A DNA stretch of 64,000 nucleotides, taken from positions 62,001 through 126,000 of the forward strand of contig NZ_WXEX01000007.1 of assembly GCF_009877435.1 (NCBI RefSeq), given 5' to 3'. Each line of letters begins with the position of its first letter. The first letter of the stretch is position 1. Of the stretch, positions 42,818-52,026 are shown piece after piece. The stretch comes from Heliomicrobium gestii (GTDB taxonomy: Bacteria; Bacillota; Desulfitobacteriia; Heliobacteriales; Heliobacteriaceae). Position numbers and translations under genes: made by a program. The notes beneath the pieces are model-generated. The model searched no databases. It was given only the letters and a program-made list of their open reading frames with translations, and was not told the origin of the DNA.

Positions 42818-44281
42818 ATGACAACGCCCACCGTAAATCCAGAGCAGTTGATCCCGGAAAAACAGGGACTCCGCCGTGACATGAAATCTCGCCACCTGAT
42901 GATGATCTCAGTCGGCGGCACCATCGGCACCGGCCTTTTCCTCGGCTCCGGCCAGACGATCCACCAGGCCGGCCCCTTCGGCGCTATCCTGGCCTACGCC
43001 GCCGGCGGCTTGATCATGTTCCTCGTCCTGCTCTGTCTGGCCGAACTGGCCGTCGCCATGCCGGTCGCCGGCTCCTTCCAAAGCTACGCCTCCCGCTTCA
43101 TCTCCCCTGCCGCCGGGTACACGACCGGCTGGCTCTACTGGGTCAACTGGGCGCTCTGCATCGCCGCTGACTTCACCGCCGCCGGCATGATCATGCACAA
43201 CTGGTTTCCCCAGGTCGATGTCTATATCTGGTGCGCCGTCTTTGCTGTCTCTCTGGCGCTCTTAAATCTGATCTCCGTCAAGGCCTACGGCGAAGCGGAA
43301 TTCTGGTTCGCCAGCGTCAAAGTGGTCGCCATCATCGGCTTCATTATCGCCGGCGCCGGTCTGATCTTCGGTTTTACAGGAAATGAAGGGGCCATCGGTC
43401 TTTCCAACTTCCAGACCGGCGGTGAAGGTCTTTTTCCCAACGGCTTTTACGCAGTCTTCCTGACGATGATCGGCGTCGTCTACTCCTTTCAGGGCGCTGA
43501 ACTGGTCGGCATCGCCGCCGGCGAATGCGAAGAGCCGGGCAAGCATGTCCCCCGGGTGATCCGCGGGATCAGCCTGCGCATCGTCATCTTCTACGTTCTC
43601 GCCGTCACCGTTCTGGCCGGCACGATCCCTTGGGCCGAGGCCGGGGTGCAGGAGAGCCCCTTCGCCACCGTCTTCGGCCGGATCGGCATCCCCTTTGCCC
43701 AGCATGTGATGAGCTTTGTCGTCCTCACGTCGGCCCTCTCTGCCGGCAACTCGGCGCTCTACGCCTGCTCGCGACTGCTCTGGTCGATGGCCAAAGAGAA
43801 ACAGGCGCCCTCCTGGCTCGGCCGCCTCAACAGCCGCGGCGTTCCCTTCTACGGCGTGATCTTCACCCTGGCGCTGGCTTGCCTGTCCTTGCTCACAGAA
43901 CACTACGCCGCCGATACGGTCTACCTCTGGCTCATGTCCAGCACAGGTCTTACAGGCTGCTTGATCTGGATCATCATCGCCTGGTGCCAGATCAGCTTCC
44001 GTCGCGAATACACCCGTCTCGGCGGTTCTGCCGACCAGTTGGCCTTCCGCACGCCCCTCTACCCGCTGGTGCCGATCGTGGCGGCGATCCTGAACATCGG
44101 CGTCATCGTCAGCCTCTACTTCGACCCGTCCCAACAGATCGTCCTCTACGCCGGCATTCCGGTTCTGCTGCTCATCTACGGGAGCTACTATCTCTTCATT
44201 GGAAAAAAGCGCGAAGGATTTGCGACCGCAGGCCAGGCTCAAGCACCAGCACAAGGGCAACCACAGGCGCAAGCGGACTGA
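42818..44281 (+). CDS. lysP: Lysine permease (LysP-like, APC family)
   Basis: The protein has 487 residues and twelve hydrophobic segments. The N-terminus LRRDMKSRHLMMISVGGTIG and GTGLFLGSGQTI match the amino-acid transporter subfamily containing E. coli LysP; the substrate-loop segment EEPGKHVPRVIRGISLRI is also conserved. The start ATG 42818 has TTGGAGG upstream, preferred over a longer frame that runs through the riboswitch terminator. An L-box lysine riboswitch precedes it, which strongly supports lysine as substrate. The C-terminus ends in an Ala/Gln-rich tail. Confidence 0.92.
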   Translation: MTTPTVNPEQLIPEKQGLRRDMKSRHLMMISVGGTIGTGLFLGSGQTIHQAGPFGAILAYAAGGLIMFLVLLCLAELAVAMPVAGSFQSYASRFISPAAGYTTGWLYWVNWALCIAADFTAAGMIMHNWFPQVDVYIWCAVFAVSLALLNLISVKAYGEAEFWFASVKVVAIIGFIIAGAGLIFGFTGNEGAIGLSNFQTGGEGLFPNGFYAVFLTMIGVVYSFQGAELVGIAAGECEEPGKHVPRVIRGISLRIVIFYVLAVTVLAGTIPWAEAGVQESPFATVFGRIGIPFAQHVMSFVVLTSALSAGNSALYACSRLLWSMAKEKQAPSWLGRLNSRGVPFYGVIFTLALACLSLLTEHYAADTVYLWLMSSTGLTGCLIWIIIAWCQISFRREYTRLGGSADQLAFRTPLYPLVPIVAAILNIGVIVSLYFDPSQQIVLYAGIPVLLLIYGSYYLFIGKKREGFATAGQAQAPAQGQPQAQAD

Positions 44282-44288
44282 CCATACT

Positions 44289-44508
44289 TTACCCACAGTG
44301 TTATCCACAGGCCCTGATGTTAATTGCACAACGATTTGTACCCCCGGAGATCTTATATCAAAGATCAACGGGGTTTTTCTTTTTTCGCCAAATATTTCTG
44401 TGGATAACCGCGTGTGGATAAGGTTCCTTCCATCACATTGTGGATAATGTGGATAAAACCGTGGGTAACCCGCAAACAGGGCTTTTTTCAAAAAAACGTT
44501 GTGGATAA
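44289..44508. other. Cluster of six exact DnaA boxes
   Basis: TTATCCACA or its complement occurs exactly at 44301-44309 (plus), 44399-44407, 44413-44421, 44439-44447, 44448-44456 and 44500-44508 (minus). One-mismatch TTACCCACA is at 44289. A/T runs (GTTTTTCTTTTTT, CTTTTTTCAAAAAAA) lie between them. No dnaA, dnaN or other replication gene is in the window. Confidence 0.85.
44340..44392 (+). terminator. Intrinsic terminator of the lysine permease gene
   Basis: CCCCGGAGATCTT and AAGATCAACGGGG form a stem with a small internal loop, followed by TTTTTCTTTTTT. It lies within the DnaA-box region. Confidence 0.7.
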
Positions 44509-44673
44509 CTCTTGCGCTTTTTCTCCCGCCGTTTGTAACCAACTATTGCCAATTTTACTACAGTACTACTAGAGTCTGCCCATCGCTCTCGCATGGACAG
44601 CCGCGCCCTATCGCACCAAGCTGTCTCCACTCCGGTAACGCTGTTCCCGGCGAATCTTGCCGCAAGGTCGGTG

Positions 44674-46188
44674 ATGGCTGTGTTCCGTAAAATGACCGCA
44701 ATCATCGCCGCGACGGGGCTTTCCGCGCTGGAAGCGGCCGCCCTCTTCGTCTCGCTGGGATGGATGAGCCGCTGGCTGAGCGCGCCCATGCACGACCCCG
44801 ATTTTTTCTGGCACCTGCAAGCAGGACGGTGGATCTTGGACAACGGGCGCATCCCCCAGGTCGATCCCTTCTCCTTTACCATGACCGGAGAGCGCTGGGT
44901 CGCCCACGAGTGGCTTTTCGAGACAATCCTGGCGGGAGTGGAGCGTCATCTGGGCTATACCGGTCTGGTCTGTCTCGGCCTCGGCCTGTACGCGCTGTTT
45001 CTCCTGATGCTGCGCTGTTGGGTGCGCCGCGCGGCGCCCCAGACCAGTGACACGCGGCGCAGTTTGGCCATCGTGGCCACGACAGTGAGTCTTTTCCCCT
45101 TCTGGAGCCTGCGACCGCAGTTGTTCTGCTACATCCTCCTGGTCGGATTGCTGCTGCTGTGTGAACAACGGCGCCTCAACGGCGGTCAAACGGTCGCGCT
45201 GGCCTTGGGTGCCGCCTGCTGGGCCAACAGCCATGGCTCCTTTTTGCTGGCCCCGGCATTGGTTGCCCTGCGGGTTCTGCGAACGGGCCCTTTCCTGACC
45301 ATTCCCCCAACCGCATCTCGGCTGCAGTGGCTGGCCCGAATCAGAGATGACGAAGTGCGTCATTGGTTGGCTCGTCTCGTCCTGGTGCTGGTCGCCGGGT
45401 GCATCACCCCTTGGGGACCGACCCACTACCTCTATCCTTTTCAGGTCACCGGCGACGCCCTGGTCATCGATAGCATCAGCGAATGGCAATCGCCGAACTT
45501 TCACCATCCCTATGAAAAATACATCCTGGGCGGCTCGATCGCGCTCTTTTTTCTGGCAGCCGCATGTCGGCCCTTGTCGGCGCTGCGGTGGGATCTCTAT
45601 TTCCTATCGGTCCTGTTTCTGCTGATGACGTTAACCGCTCTTCGCCATGCCCCGCTCTTTTTCATCGCCTTGACCGCCCTCTTGATGGGGGCGTCTTCGC
45701 CGACGCCTCCCCCCTCACCCGGCACTAACCACATCCCCTCCGGCGTAAAAGTCGCCACATTGCTCATCGCCGCCGGCGCCCTCTTCTATGGATTGGCCGG
45801 TCTGCCGGGAAAACGTCTCGCCGACCATGTGTCCCCCCAGTACCCCGCCGGAGCCGCCTCCTATCTAGAAACCCATCCAGTGACCGATGAGGACGGTCCC
45901 GTGCGGTTGTTCAATCAGTATGACTGGGGCGGCTACCTGATCTGGCGGTTGCCCCATCAACCGGTCTTCATTGACGGCCGGGCAGACCTTTATGCCGGCG
46001 CTGTCTTCCCCACCTATGTTCGCATCATGAAACTGGAGGAACCAGAGCCGTTGTTGGAAACCGAGGGTGTCCGGCGTGTTCTGCTGGCGCCGGAAAAGCC
46101 GCTGGCCCGCTGGCTGCGCCTGCATCCCGCCTGGAAGGTGGAATACGAGGACGAAAACTCGGTTCTCTTCCGTCGATCCGTCCTTTAG
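44674..46188 (+). CDS. Polytopic membrane protein, GT-C-like, unknown function
   Basis: The protein has about 504 residues with roughly ten hydrophobic segments. It contains the motif HDPDFFWHLQAGRWILDNG, then PQVDPFSFT and WVAHEWLFE. An acidic Asp in the first extracytoplasmic loop followed by such a segment recalls GT-C glycosyltransferases, but no named family is certain. The C-terminal soluble part has NQYDWGGYLIWRL and FIDGRADLYA. The start is uncertain: ATG 44674 has a modest AAGG site, while an ATG at 44593 has none. A family 2 glycosyltransferase gene follows 40 bp later, supporting a role in surface glycan or lipid glycosylation. Confidence 0.7.
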   Translation: MAVFRKMTAIIAATGLSALEAAALFVSLGWMSRWLSAPMHDPDFFWHLQAGRWILDNGRIPQVDPFSFTMTGERWVAHEWLFETILAGVERHLGYTGLVCLGLGLYALFLLMLRCWVRRAAPQTSDTRRSLAIVATTVSLFPFWSLRPQLFCYILLVGLLLLCEQRRLNGGQTVALALGAACWANSHGSFLLAPALVALRVLRTGPFLTIPPTASRLQWLARIRDDEVRHWLARLVLVLVAGCITPWGPTHYLYPFQVTGDALVIDSISEWQSPNFHHPYEKYILGGSIALFFLAAACRPLSALRWDLYFLSVLFLLMTLTALRHAPLFFIALTALLMGASSPTPPPSPGTNHIPSGVKVATLLIAAGALFYGLAGLPGKRLADHVSPQYPAGAASYLETHPVTDEDGPVRLFNQYDWGGYLIWRLPHQPVFIDGRADLYAGAVFPTYVRIMKLEEPEPLLETEGVRRVLLAPEKPLARWLRLHPAWKVEYEDENSVLFRRSVL

Positions 46189-46228
46189 GAAGAAGAGTAA
46201 CCGCCGGGGACGAGGAGGATGCATCGCC

Positions 46229-47101
46229 ATGCCGCCATCCCTCTCCATCGTCATCCCCGCCTATAATGAAGAAGGACGTCTCGGTCCCACCCTCGCATCG
46301 GTGCAGACCTTCCTCAACGTCCTGTATCCCAGCTATGAAATCCTCGTCATCGACGACGGCAGTGACGATGCCACGGCGTCGATTGCGCAAGCCGCCGCAA
46401 TCGCCAACAGCCGCATCTGCTGCCTCCAAAACGATAAGAACCATGGCAAGGGGTACAGTGTCCGCAAGGGGTTGCTGGCAGCCAAAGGGGACTTTATCCT
46501 CTTCAGCGACGCCGACCTGTCCACCCCGATCGAGGAGTTGCCCAAGTTGCTGGACTGGGCCGGTCGGGGCTACCCACTGGTGATCGGCTCCCGCCGCGAT
46601 CCCCATCAGATCCTGCGACCCCAGCCGTTTTACCGGCGCTGCCTCGGCAAAGCCTTCAACCGCTTCGTCCGCTGGTGGGCCATCGCCGGCATCGAAGACA
46701 CTCAGTGCGGCTTCAAGCTCTTCCGGCGCGATGTGGCGCGACGGTTGGCGTCGCTGCAACAGATCGATCGCTTCGGCTTTGACGTGGAACTGCTCTACCT
46801 GGCCCGCCGCTGCGGCTACGCCATCGCCGAGACGCCCGTCCTCTGGCGCGACGCCGCTGGGAGCAGTGTTCGCCTCTTTCGCGATGGCTTGACCATGCTC
46901 GCCGATCTGCTGCGCATCCGCGTCGCCGATTGGCTGGGTCACTACGGCTCGATCATTCGTGATATTCAAGAACAGGGCATCGGTCATCGGGCTGATCCGG
47001 AGCAACCTGGGACGGCTGTCTGGGAAGTGGCAACAGAAGATGTTCGGCTCCTGCTCGGTGAGACCTGTGGCGACGAAGGCGGCCAGGGATCGGAGCGATG
47101 A
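46229..47101 (+). CDS. Family 2 glycosyltransferase, dolichyl-phosphate-glucose-synthase-like
   Basis: The protein has 290 residues. The GT-A fold starts LSIVIPAYNEEGRLGPTL, with VIDDGSDD and the metal-binding FSDADLSTP; ITDGQCGFK-like IEDTQCGFKLFRRDVA is characteristic of polyprenyl-phosphate sugar synthases of the DPG/DPM type. It likely makes a lipid-linked sugar donor. GT-C-type membrane transferases, such as the gene 40 bp upstream might encode, use such donors. The start ATG 46229 follows GGAGG. No C-terminal membrane anchor is seen. Confidence 0.87.
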   Translation: MPPSLSIVIPAYNEEGRLGPTLASVQTFLNVLYPSYEILVIDDGSDDATASIAQAAAIANSRICCLQNDKNHGKGYSVRKGLLAAKGDFILFSDADLSTPIEELPKLLDWAGRGYPLVIGSRRDPHQILRPQPFYRRCLGKAFNRFVRWWAIAGIEDTQCGFKLFRRDVARRLASLQQIDRFGFDVELLYLARRCGYAIAETPVLWRDAAGSSVRLFRDGLTMLADLLRIRVADWLGHYGSIIRDIQEQGIGHRADPEQPGTAVWEVATEDVRLLLGETCGDEGGQGSER

Positions 47102-47113
47102 CAACTCGGGAGA

Positions 47114-48031
47114 TCATCGCTCCTCCGGGGCGTCGCGGGCATCCAGGTAAGCCCGTTCCAGGTTTCTTGCGTGGGTATCGCGATCACAAGGGCGCAAGCC
47201 GCTTCCTTCCGGTGACGCCGATGCCGGTGTCGAGGGCGGGTTCAACGCCGAAGTGCCGGCGCGTCTCGCAGGCGAATCCATCGCTGGCCGGAAAAAGACC
47301 TCGACGGGAATCTCGAAGAGGCTTTCCAGCGGCTCTTTTCGCCGTACTGCCAAACGGGCCATCTGCCAGACCTGGCGGACATAGTACAGGTTCCGCTCGA
47401 TCAGATCCGGTCCGGAGAGGGGACCGTGACCGGGAATGACCGTCCTGATGGTCTTTCCCCGCAAGGTGAGCAGGTTGCGCAGGTACCGTTCCGTCCCCCC
47501 TTCCCACTCCAGCATCGGAAAGGGATCCTCCAGGCTGTCGCCGGCCAGCAGCAGCCCTTCGCCGGGAAGGGTGACAAGCAGGCTGTCGTCGGTATGACCG
47601 GGGAAATGCAGCAGTTCGAGGCGGCAGTCGCCATCGTGAAGAACCATCCGGTCCGTAAAGGTGAGACCCGGCAGGACCAGGGAAACCGCGTCGTAACGGT
47701 CATCCTTGGACCGGTACTGGCAGAGGACAGCCGCACCGCCGGTCTCCAACCGCCGGCGGCAAAACTCATGGGCGATGATGGGGCTGCCGGGAAAGGCGCT
47801 GTTGCCCCAGACATGATCCCAGTGGTGATGGCTGTTGATCACCCAAAGGGGCAGCTTCTCCCGCCCCCGCTCACGCAAATGGGACCAGAGGGGGTCCATC
47901 CGCTCCGGCAGTTCCATCGTGTCGACGACGACATTGCAGCCCGGCAGCAAGAGCAGGGCCGCCGTCGTGAGATACCCTTCCACTTCCGTCTGGAACAGGG
48001 TCAGCCTTTCATGAGGGCGGATGATGCGCAT
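47114..48031 (-). CDS. Metallo-beta-lactamase-fold hydrolase
   Basis: The protein has 305 residues. The zinc motif HxHxDH appears as HHHWDH (near residue 69), followed by HFPGHTDDSL, LLLAGDSLED and the last His in VIPGHGPL. This is the glyoxalase-II/quorum-lactonase-like part of the superfamily; the substrate is unknown. The C-terminal 70 residues are polar, Pro/Ala/Arg-rich and probably disordered. It is convergent with the glycosyltransferase (12-bp gap). Confidence 0.88.
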   Translation of the reverse strand: MRIIRPHERLTLFQTEVEGYLTTAALLLLPGCNVVVDTMELPERMDPLWSHLRERGREKLPLWVINSHHHWDHVWGNSAFPGSPIIAHEFCRRRLETGGAAVLCQYRSKDDRYDAVSLVLPGLTFTDRMVLHDGDCRLELLHFPGHTDDSLLVTLPGEGLLLAGDSLEDPFPMLEWEGGTERYLRNLLTLRGKTIRTVIPGHGPLSGPDLIERNLYYVRQVWQMARLAVRRKEPLESLFEIPVEVFFRPAMDSPARRAGTSALNPPSTPASASPEGSGLRPCDRDTHARNLERAYLDARDAPEER

Positions 48032-48209
48032 AGTATCTCCTTATCGGTCGCTTCTTTCCCTTATGCTTTACTGTATGCCCTACTGTTTCCACATAAAAAC
48101 GCCTTCACCCTGCTTTCCCCGTCCGCCGGCATAAGGGAACGAAAAATCACGAACACTGAAAGGGAATGAGAATGATCCATTGACCTTGAATCACGGAGGT
48201 CTCCCCAAC

Positions 48210-48941
48210 ATGAACGTCTCCCTCATGATCACCTGTCTCTGCGACAGCTTTTACCCTGAGGTGGGCGAGGCCGTCGTCCGCGTGCTGCGCCGATCCGGCG
48301 CCCAGGTTGCCTTCGCGCCAGAACAGGTCTGCTGCGGCCAGCCGGCCTTCAACGCCGGTTACCACGACGACGCCCGGCGGGTGGCTCGCACCTTCTTGCG
48401 CGCCTTTCAAGACGCCGAATACGTCGTCAGCCCCTCGGGCAGTTGCGCCGAAATGGTGCGGGAAAACTTCCTCCGCCTTTTCGACACGTCGCCGGCGGAA
48501 CTGGAACAGGCCCGGCGGCTGAGCAAAAAGACCTACGAATTCAGCGAATTCCTCGTCAAGGTGCTCGGCGTCACCGCCATCGGCGGGCGCTTTGCCGAGG
48601 TGGTCACGTACCACCCCTCCTGCCACATGACCCGCCTTCTCGGTGTCATGGACGAACCGTTAAGCCTCCTGCGCAGCATCAACGGCCTCGAACTGAAGGA
48701 ACTCCCCCGCGCTTACGACTGTTGCGGTTTCGGCGGCACCTTTTCCGTCAAAATGCCCGAGATCTCCGAAGCCATCGTAACGGAAAAAGCGGAAAACGTC
48801 TTGAAAAGCGGCGCCCACCTTCTCGTCGGCGCCGATATGGGTTGCTTGATGAACATCAAAGGCCGTCTCGAGAAAATGGGCCATTCCCTGCCGGTGATGC
48901 ACATCGCCCAGGTGATCGATCAGGCCCAGGGAGGCAGGTGA
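48210..48941 (+). CDS. lutA: LutA-type Fe-S subunit of L-lactate oxidation
   Basis: The protein has 243 residues with two CCG-type domains (VCCGQPAFNAGY and YDCCGFGGTFSVK) plus SPSGSCAEM, giving the Cys ligands for an Fe-S cluster or heterodisulfide-reductase-like site. The start ATG 48210 has GGAGG upstream. It opens the lutABC operon, with only 3 bp to lutB. LutABC oxidises L-lactate to pyruvate without a flavin Lct dehydrogenase. Confidence 0.95.
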   Translation: MNVSLMITCLCDSFYPEVGEAVVRVLRRSGAQVAFAPEQVCCGQPAFNAGYHDDARRVARTFLRAFQDAEYVVSPSGSCAEMVRENFLRLFDTSPAELEQARRLSKKTYEFSEFLVKVLGVTAIGGRFAEVVTYHPSCHMTRLLGVMDEPLSLLRSINGLELKELPRAYDCCGFGGTFSVKMPEISEAIVTEKAENVLKSGAHLLVGADMGCLMNIKGRLEKMGHSLPVMHIAQVIDQAQGGR

Positions 48942-48944
48942 ACC

Positions 48945-50354
48945 ATGGCTGTCAGCAACAAAGACCTCCATGACCGGATCCAGGCCGCCTTTCGCCATCC
49001 CTTTTTGCGCAAAGCCGTCCGATCAGCCACCAACACCCTTAGAGACCGCAAAGCCGTCGTCGCCCACGACCTCGGCCACTGGCAGGAATGGCGCGCCATC
49101 GGCCAACAGATCCGCGACCATGTGGTGGACAACCTCGATGTGTACCTGAAGCGCTTCGCCGCCAACATGGCCCGCCAGGGCGCCCAGGTGCACTGGGCTT
49201 CTACAGGAGACGACGCACTCAAGATCTTCCTGAATATCGTCGACGCCCACGGCGCGAAACTCGTGCTCAAGTCCAAGTCGATGGTGTCGGAGGAACTGCA
49301 CGTCAATCATGTCCTGGAGGAACGGGGCATCCGCGCCGTGGAGAGCGATCTCGGCGAATACATCATCCAATTGGCCGGCGAGACGCCCTCCCACATCATC
49401 GTTCCGGCCATTCACAAGACCCGGGGCGAGGTGGCCGAACTGTTCGAACAGGACTCCGGCGAAAAGCAGTCACCCGAGACGGCCTCCCTCACCCGCTATG
49501 CCCGGCACAAGATGCGGCAGATGTTCTTTGATGCGTCCATCGGTGTCTCGGGCTGCAACTTCGCCGTCGCCGACCCGGGGGCGATCTCCCTCTTTACAAA
49601 TGAAGGCAACGGCCGCCTCGTCACGACGACACCGCCGGTCCATGTCGTCTTCATGGGCATGGAGCGCATCGTGCCTACCTTCCAGGAACTGGACGTCATG
49701 GCCAAACTCCTGCCGCGCTCAGCGACAGGCCAGAAGATCACCTCTTATATGTCGGTCATCCGGGGACCGGCCGCCACAGACGAAAGCGACGGTCCAAAAG
49801 AGATGCACATCATCATCGTCGACAACGGCCGCTCCCGCATCCTGGCGAACCCCAAGTACCGCGAGGTGCTCCGTTGCATCCGCTGCGGCTCCTGCCTGAA
49901 CGTCTGCCCCGTCTACCGCCAGGTGGGCGGCCACACCTATGGCTGGGTCTACAGCGGACCCATCGGCGCGGTGCTGACGCCCCTGCTGCAAAACGAACTG
50001 AAAGACTGGGGCGAGACGGTCAACCTGACGACCCTCTGCGGCGCCTGCACCGAGGCGTGCCCCGTTCGCATCCCCCTCCATGAGATGCTCATTCAACTGC
50101 GTCTGGAGCGGACAAGCCAGGGATACACACCGGCCCTCGAAAAGACCGCCTTTCGCCTCTGGTCCGAAACCTGGGACAAGCCCACCCTTTACGGCCTGAT
50201 GATGCGCGCCGCCGCTGTCGGCCAGTTCCCCTTCATGAAAGACGGTCACTTAGAGGGCGGACCTACGCCATTATCGGCATGGACCAACTCGCGCTACTTC
50301 CCGCCCGTGGCCGGGCGAACCTTCCGTCAACGCTGGAAACGAGGGGAGGTGTAA
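48945..50354 (+). CDS. lutB: LutB-type iron-sulfur protein of lactate oxidation
   Basis: The protein has 469 residues. The N-terminal LUD domain (about 60-300) has KSKSMVSEELHVNHVLEERG and GVSGCNFAVADPGAISL. Two ferredoxin-like clusters follow: CIRCGSCLNVCPVY (near residue 310) and LCGACTEACPVRIPLHEM (near 365). The C-terminal domain resembles that of LutB. It passes electrons from LutA to the quinone pool or another carrier. Coupling: 3 bp after lutA and 3 bp before lutC. Confidence 0.95.
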   Translation: MAVSNKDLHDRIQAAFRHPFLRKAVRSATNTLRDRKAVVAHDLGHWQEWRAIGQQIRDHVVDNLDVYLKRFAANMARQGAQVHWASTGDDALKIFLNIVDAHGAKLVLKSKSMVSEELHVNHVLEERGIRAVESDLGEYIIQLAGETPSHIIVPAIHKTRGEVAELFEQDSGEKQSPETASLTRYARHKMRQMFFDASIGVSGCNFAVADPGAISLFTNEGNGRLVTTTPPVHVVFMGMERIVPTFQELDVMAKLLPRSATGQKITSYMSVIRGPAATDESDGPKEMHIIIVDNGRSRILANPKYREVLRCIRCGSCLNVCPVYRQVGGHTYGWVYSGPIGAVLTPLLQNELKDWGETVNLTTLCGACTEACPVRIPLHEMLIQLRLERTSQGYTPALEKTAFRLWSETWDKPTLYGLMMRAAAVGQFPFMKDGHLEGGPTPLSAWTNSRYFPPVAGRTFRQRWKRGEV

Positions 50355-50357
50355 CCC

Positions 50358-50999
50358 ATGGCGGAAGCCGAATTCCTGCGACACCTGGCCGAGGCGCTTG
50401 GGCGGCCAACGCCCCCCAAACCGGCGCCCTTGCCAGACTACCGCCTGCCTCCGCGCGCCGTCGACAGCCTCGACGAGGCGCAGCGCTTAGACGCCTTTGT
50501 CCTGGCCTTTGAGGCCGTCAATGGCCGTTTTTTTCGCGCCCATGACTGGGACGAGGCCACCGGGATCGTCCGGGCGCTTCTGGATGAGTTGGCGATCGAC
50601 GAAGGGCAGGCGGCCGTCTGGACCGGACCGGAACTGGAACCGCTGCGCCGCGCCTTTCCGGACTTATATAGCGGCGGTGAGGCCACCGGGATCGCCCGGC
50701 GCGAACTCGGCATCACCTGGGCCCATGCCGCCATTGCCGAGACGGGCACCCTCGCCCTGATGGCCGGACCGGGCAACGGGCGTGCCACCAGCGTGCTCCC
50801 GCCGGCCCACCTGGCGATCTTTTCAAAAAACGAGTTGGTCGGCACGATGGGCGAGGTTTTTGAACGCCTCGGCGACCAGCCCTTCCGCGCCCTCAACTTC
50901 ATTACTGGTCCGAGCCGAACCTCGGATATCGAGATGGATTTGACGATTGGGGTTCATGGGCCAGCGCAAGTGATCGCGCTGTATCTGGAGACGCGATGA
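50358..50999 (+). CDS. lutC: LutC-type LUD-domain subunit of lactate oxidation
   Basis: The protein has 213 residues with a LUD domain. ITWAHAAIAETGTLALMAGP, PPAHLAIFSKNELVGTM and FITGPSRTSDIEMDLTIGVH are the LutC signatures. It starts at ATG 50358, 3 bp after lutB, with GAGGGGAGGTG upstream. No LutR-type GntR regulator is adjacent. The LctP-like permease at 28.6 kb could supply lactate. Confidence 0.95.
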   Translation: MAEAEFLRHLAEALGRPTPPKPAPLPDYRLPPRAVDSLDEAQRLDAFVLAFEAVNGRFFRAHDWDEATGIVRALLDELAIDEGQAAVWTGPELEPLRRAFPDLYSGGEATGIARRELGITWAHAAIAETGTLALMAGPGNGRATSVLPPAHLAIFSKNELVGTMGEVFERLGDQPFRALNFITGPSRTSDIEMDLTIGVHGPAQVIALYLETR

Positions 51000-51040
51000 T
51001 TCACTGAATGACGGCGGGTAAAGGGATATACCTCTCAAAA

Positions 51041-51098
51041 AAGCGAAAGGCCCTATGGTTCCCTTTGATTACGGGGATCCCATGGCCTTTCGTTTTTA
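51041..51098 (+). terminator. Intrinsic terminator of lutABC
   Basis: CGAAAGGCCCTATGG pairs with CCATGGCCTTTCG (one extra base) and is followed by TTTTT. Confidence 0.8.
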
Positions 51099-51224
51099 TA
51101 TTTCCCTTTCCGAATGCGTTCACTTGCCAATCCCTAGACGCTTTCATTCCTCCCCACCCGATGGCATAATGGGCTTACATCATCGCCATCCAACGCGGTC
51201 TGGACACACGGGAGGGTTGACCTG

Positions 51225-52025
51225 GTGAGCGCATTCCTCGTTTTTGAACCGACTGCCGAACCCTTTATCCCCTATTCCCTCTCCCACATCATCGTCCTAA
51301 TCCTTCTTGCCGCCATCATCGTCGGTCTCTACCTCTGTCGAGACCGCCTGAGTGAGACTTTTCGGCGGCGATTCCGCTTCAGCCTGGCGGCAGGTCTCTT
51401 TTTGCAAGAACTGTTCATACAGGGGTGGAACATCGCCGGCGGCTTTTGGTCGCCGGACGCCTCCTTGCCTCTGCACCTCTGCAACGTGTCCTGCCTCCTC
51501 TGCGGTGTCATGCTGCTGAAGGGCAACCAGACCCTCTATGAGATCACCTACTTCTGTGGGCTGATCGGCGCCGCCCAGGCGCTGCTCACACCCGATCTGG
51601 GGCCTTTCGCCTTCCCCCATGTCATCTTCTACCGCTTCTTCTTCGCCCATAGCGCCATCATCATCGCTTGTCTCTACATGACCTTCGTTGAAAAGTATCG
51701 CCCCTACTGGGCCTCCATCGGCAAGACCGTCGTCATCACGAATCTGTTCATGCTCTTCGTGGGCGCCGTTGATTACATAACCGGCGGCAACTACATGTAC
51801 CTGCGCGCCAAGCCGGACAACCCGTCGCTGCTCGACATCCTCGGCCCCTGGCCCTGGTACATCCTCTCTCTCGAAGCGGTGGCCCTGTTTCTGATGGTCA
51901 TCTACTACCTGCCCTTTGCCTTCGGGGACTGGCGAAAGGCTCGCCGCGAAAAGGCGCAGATCGAAAAAGCCCAGGAGACTGCTTCCCCGCGTTCTTCGCA
52001 AGGTCAGCCGCCCCTGGGCATGTGA
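51225..52025 (+). CDS. YwaF/TIGR02206-type integral membrane protein
   Basis: The protein has 266 residues with about six to seven membrane segments. Its core LPLHLCNVSCLLCGVMLL and YEITYFCGLIGAAQALLTPD, then PHVIFYRFFFAHSAII and TGGNYMYLRAKP, match the YwaF-like family of unknown function. The start GTG has GGGAGGG upstream. The C-terminal 40 residues are charged and polar. It stands alone between two terminators. Confidence 0.87.
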   Translation: MSAFLVFEPTAEPFIPYSLSHIIVLILLAAIIVGLYLCRDRLSETFRRRFRFSLAAGLFLQELFIQGWNIAGGFWSPDASLPLHLCNVSCLLCGVMLLKGNQTLYEITYFCGLIGAAQALLTPDLGPFAFPHVIFYRFFFAHSAIIIACLYMTFVEKYRPYWASIGKTVVITNLFMLFVGAVDYITGGNYMYLRAKPDNPSLLDILGPWPWYILSLEAVALFLMVIYYLPFAFGDWRKARREKAQIEKAQETASPRSSQGQPPLGM

Positions 52026-52026
52026 G

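Noticed and set aside
44289-44508. Calling the DnaA-box cluster the chromosomal origin
   Set aside because: No dnaA, dnaN, gyrase or rpmH gene is nearby, and strand-bias evidence cannot be judged from 64 kb.
43262-44542. 426-codon open frame antisense to lysP
   Set aside because: It runs through the permease gene and the DnaA-box region and encodes an acidic low-complexity product with no family pattern.
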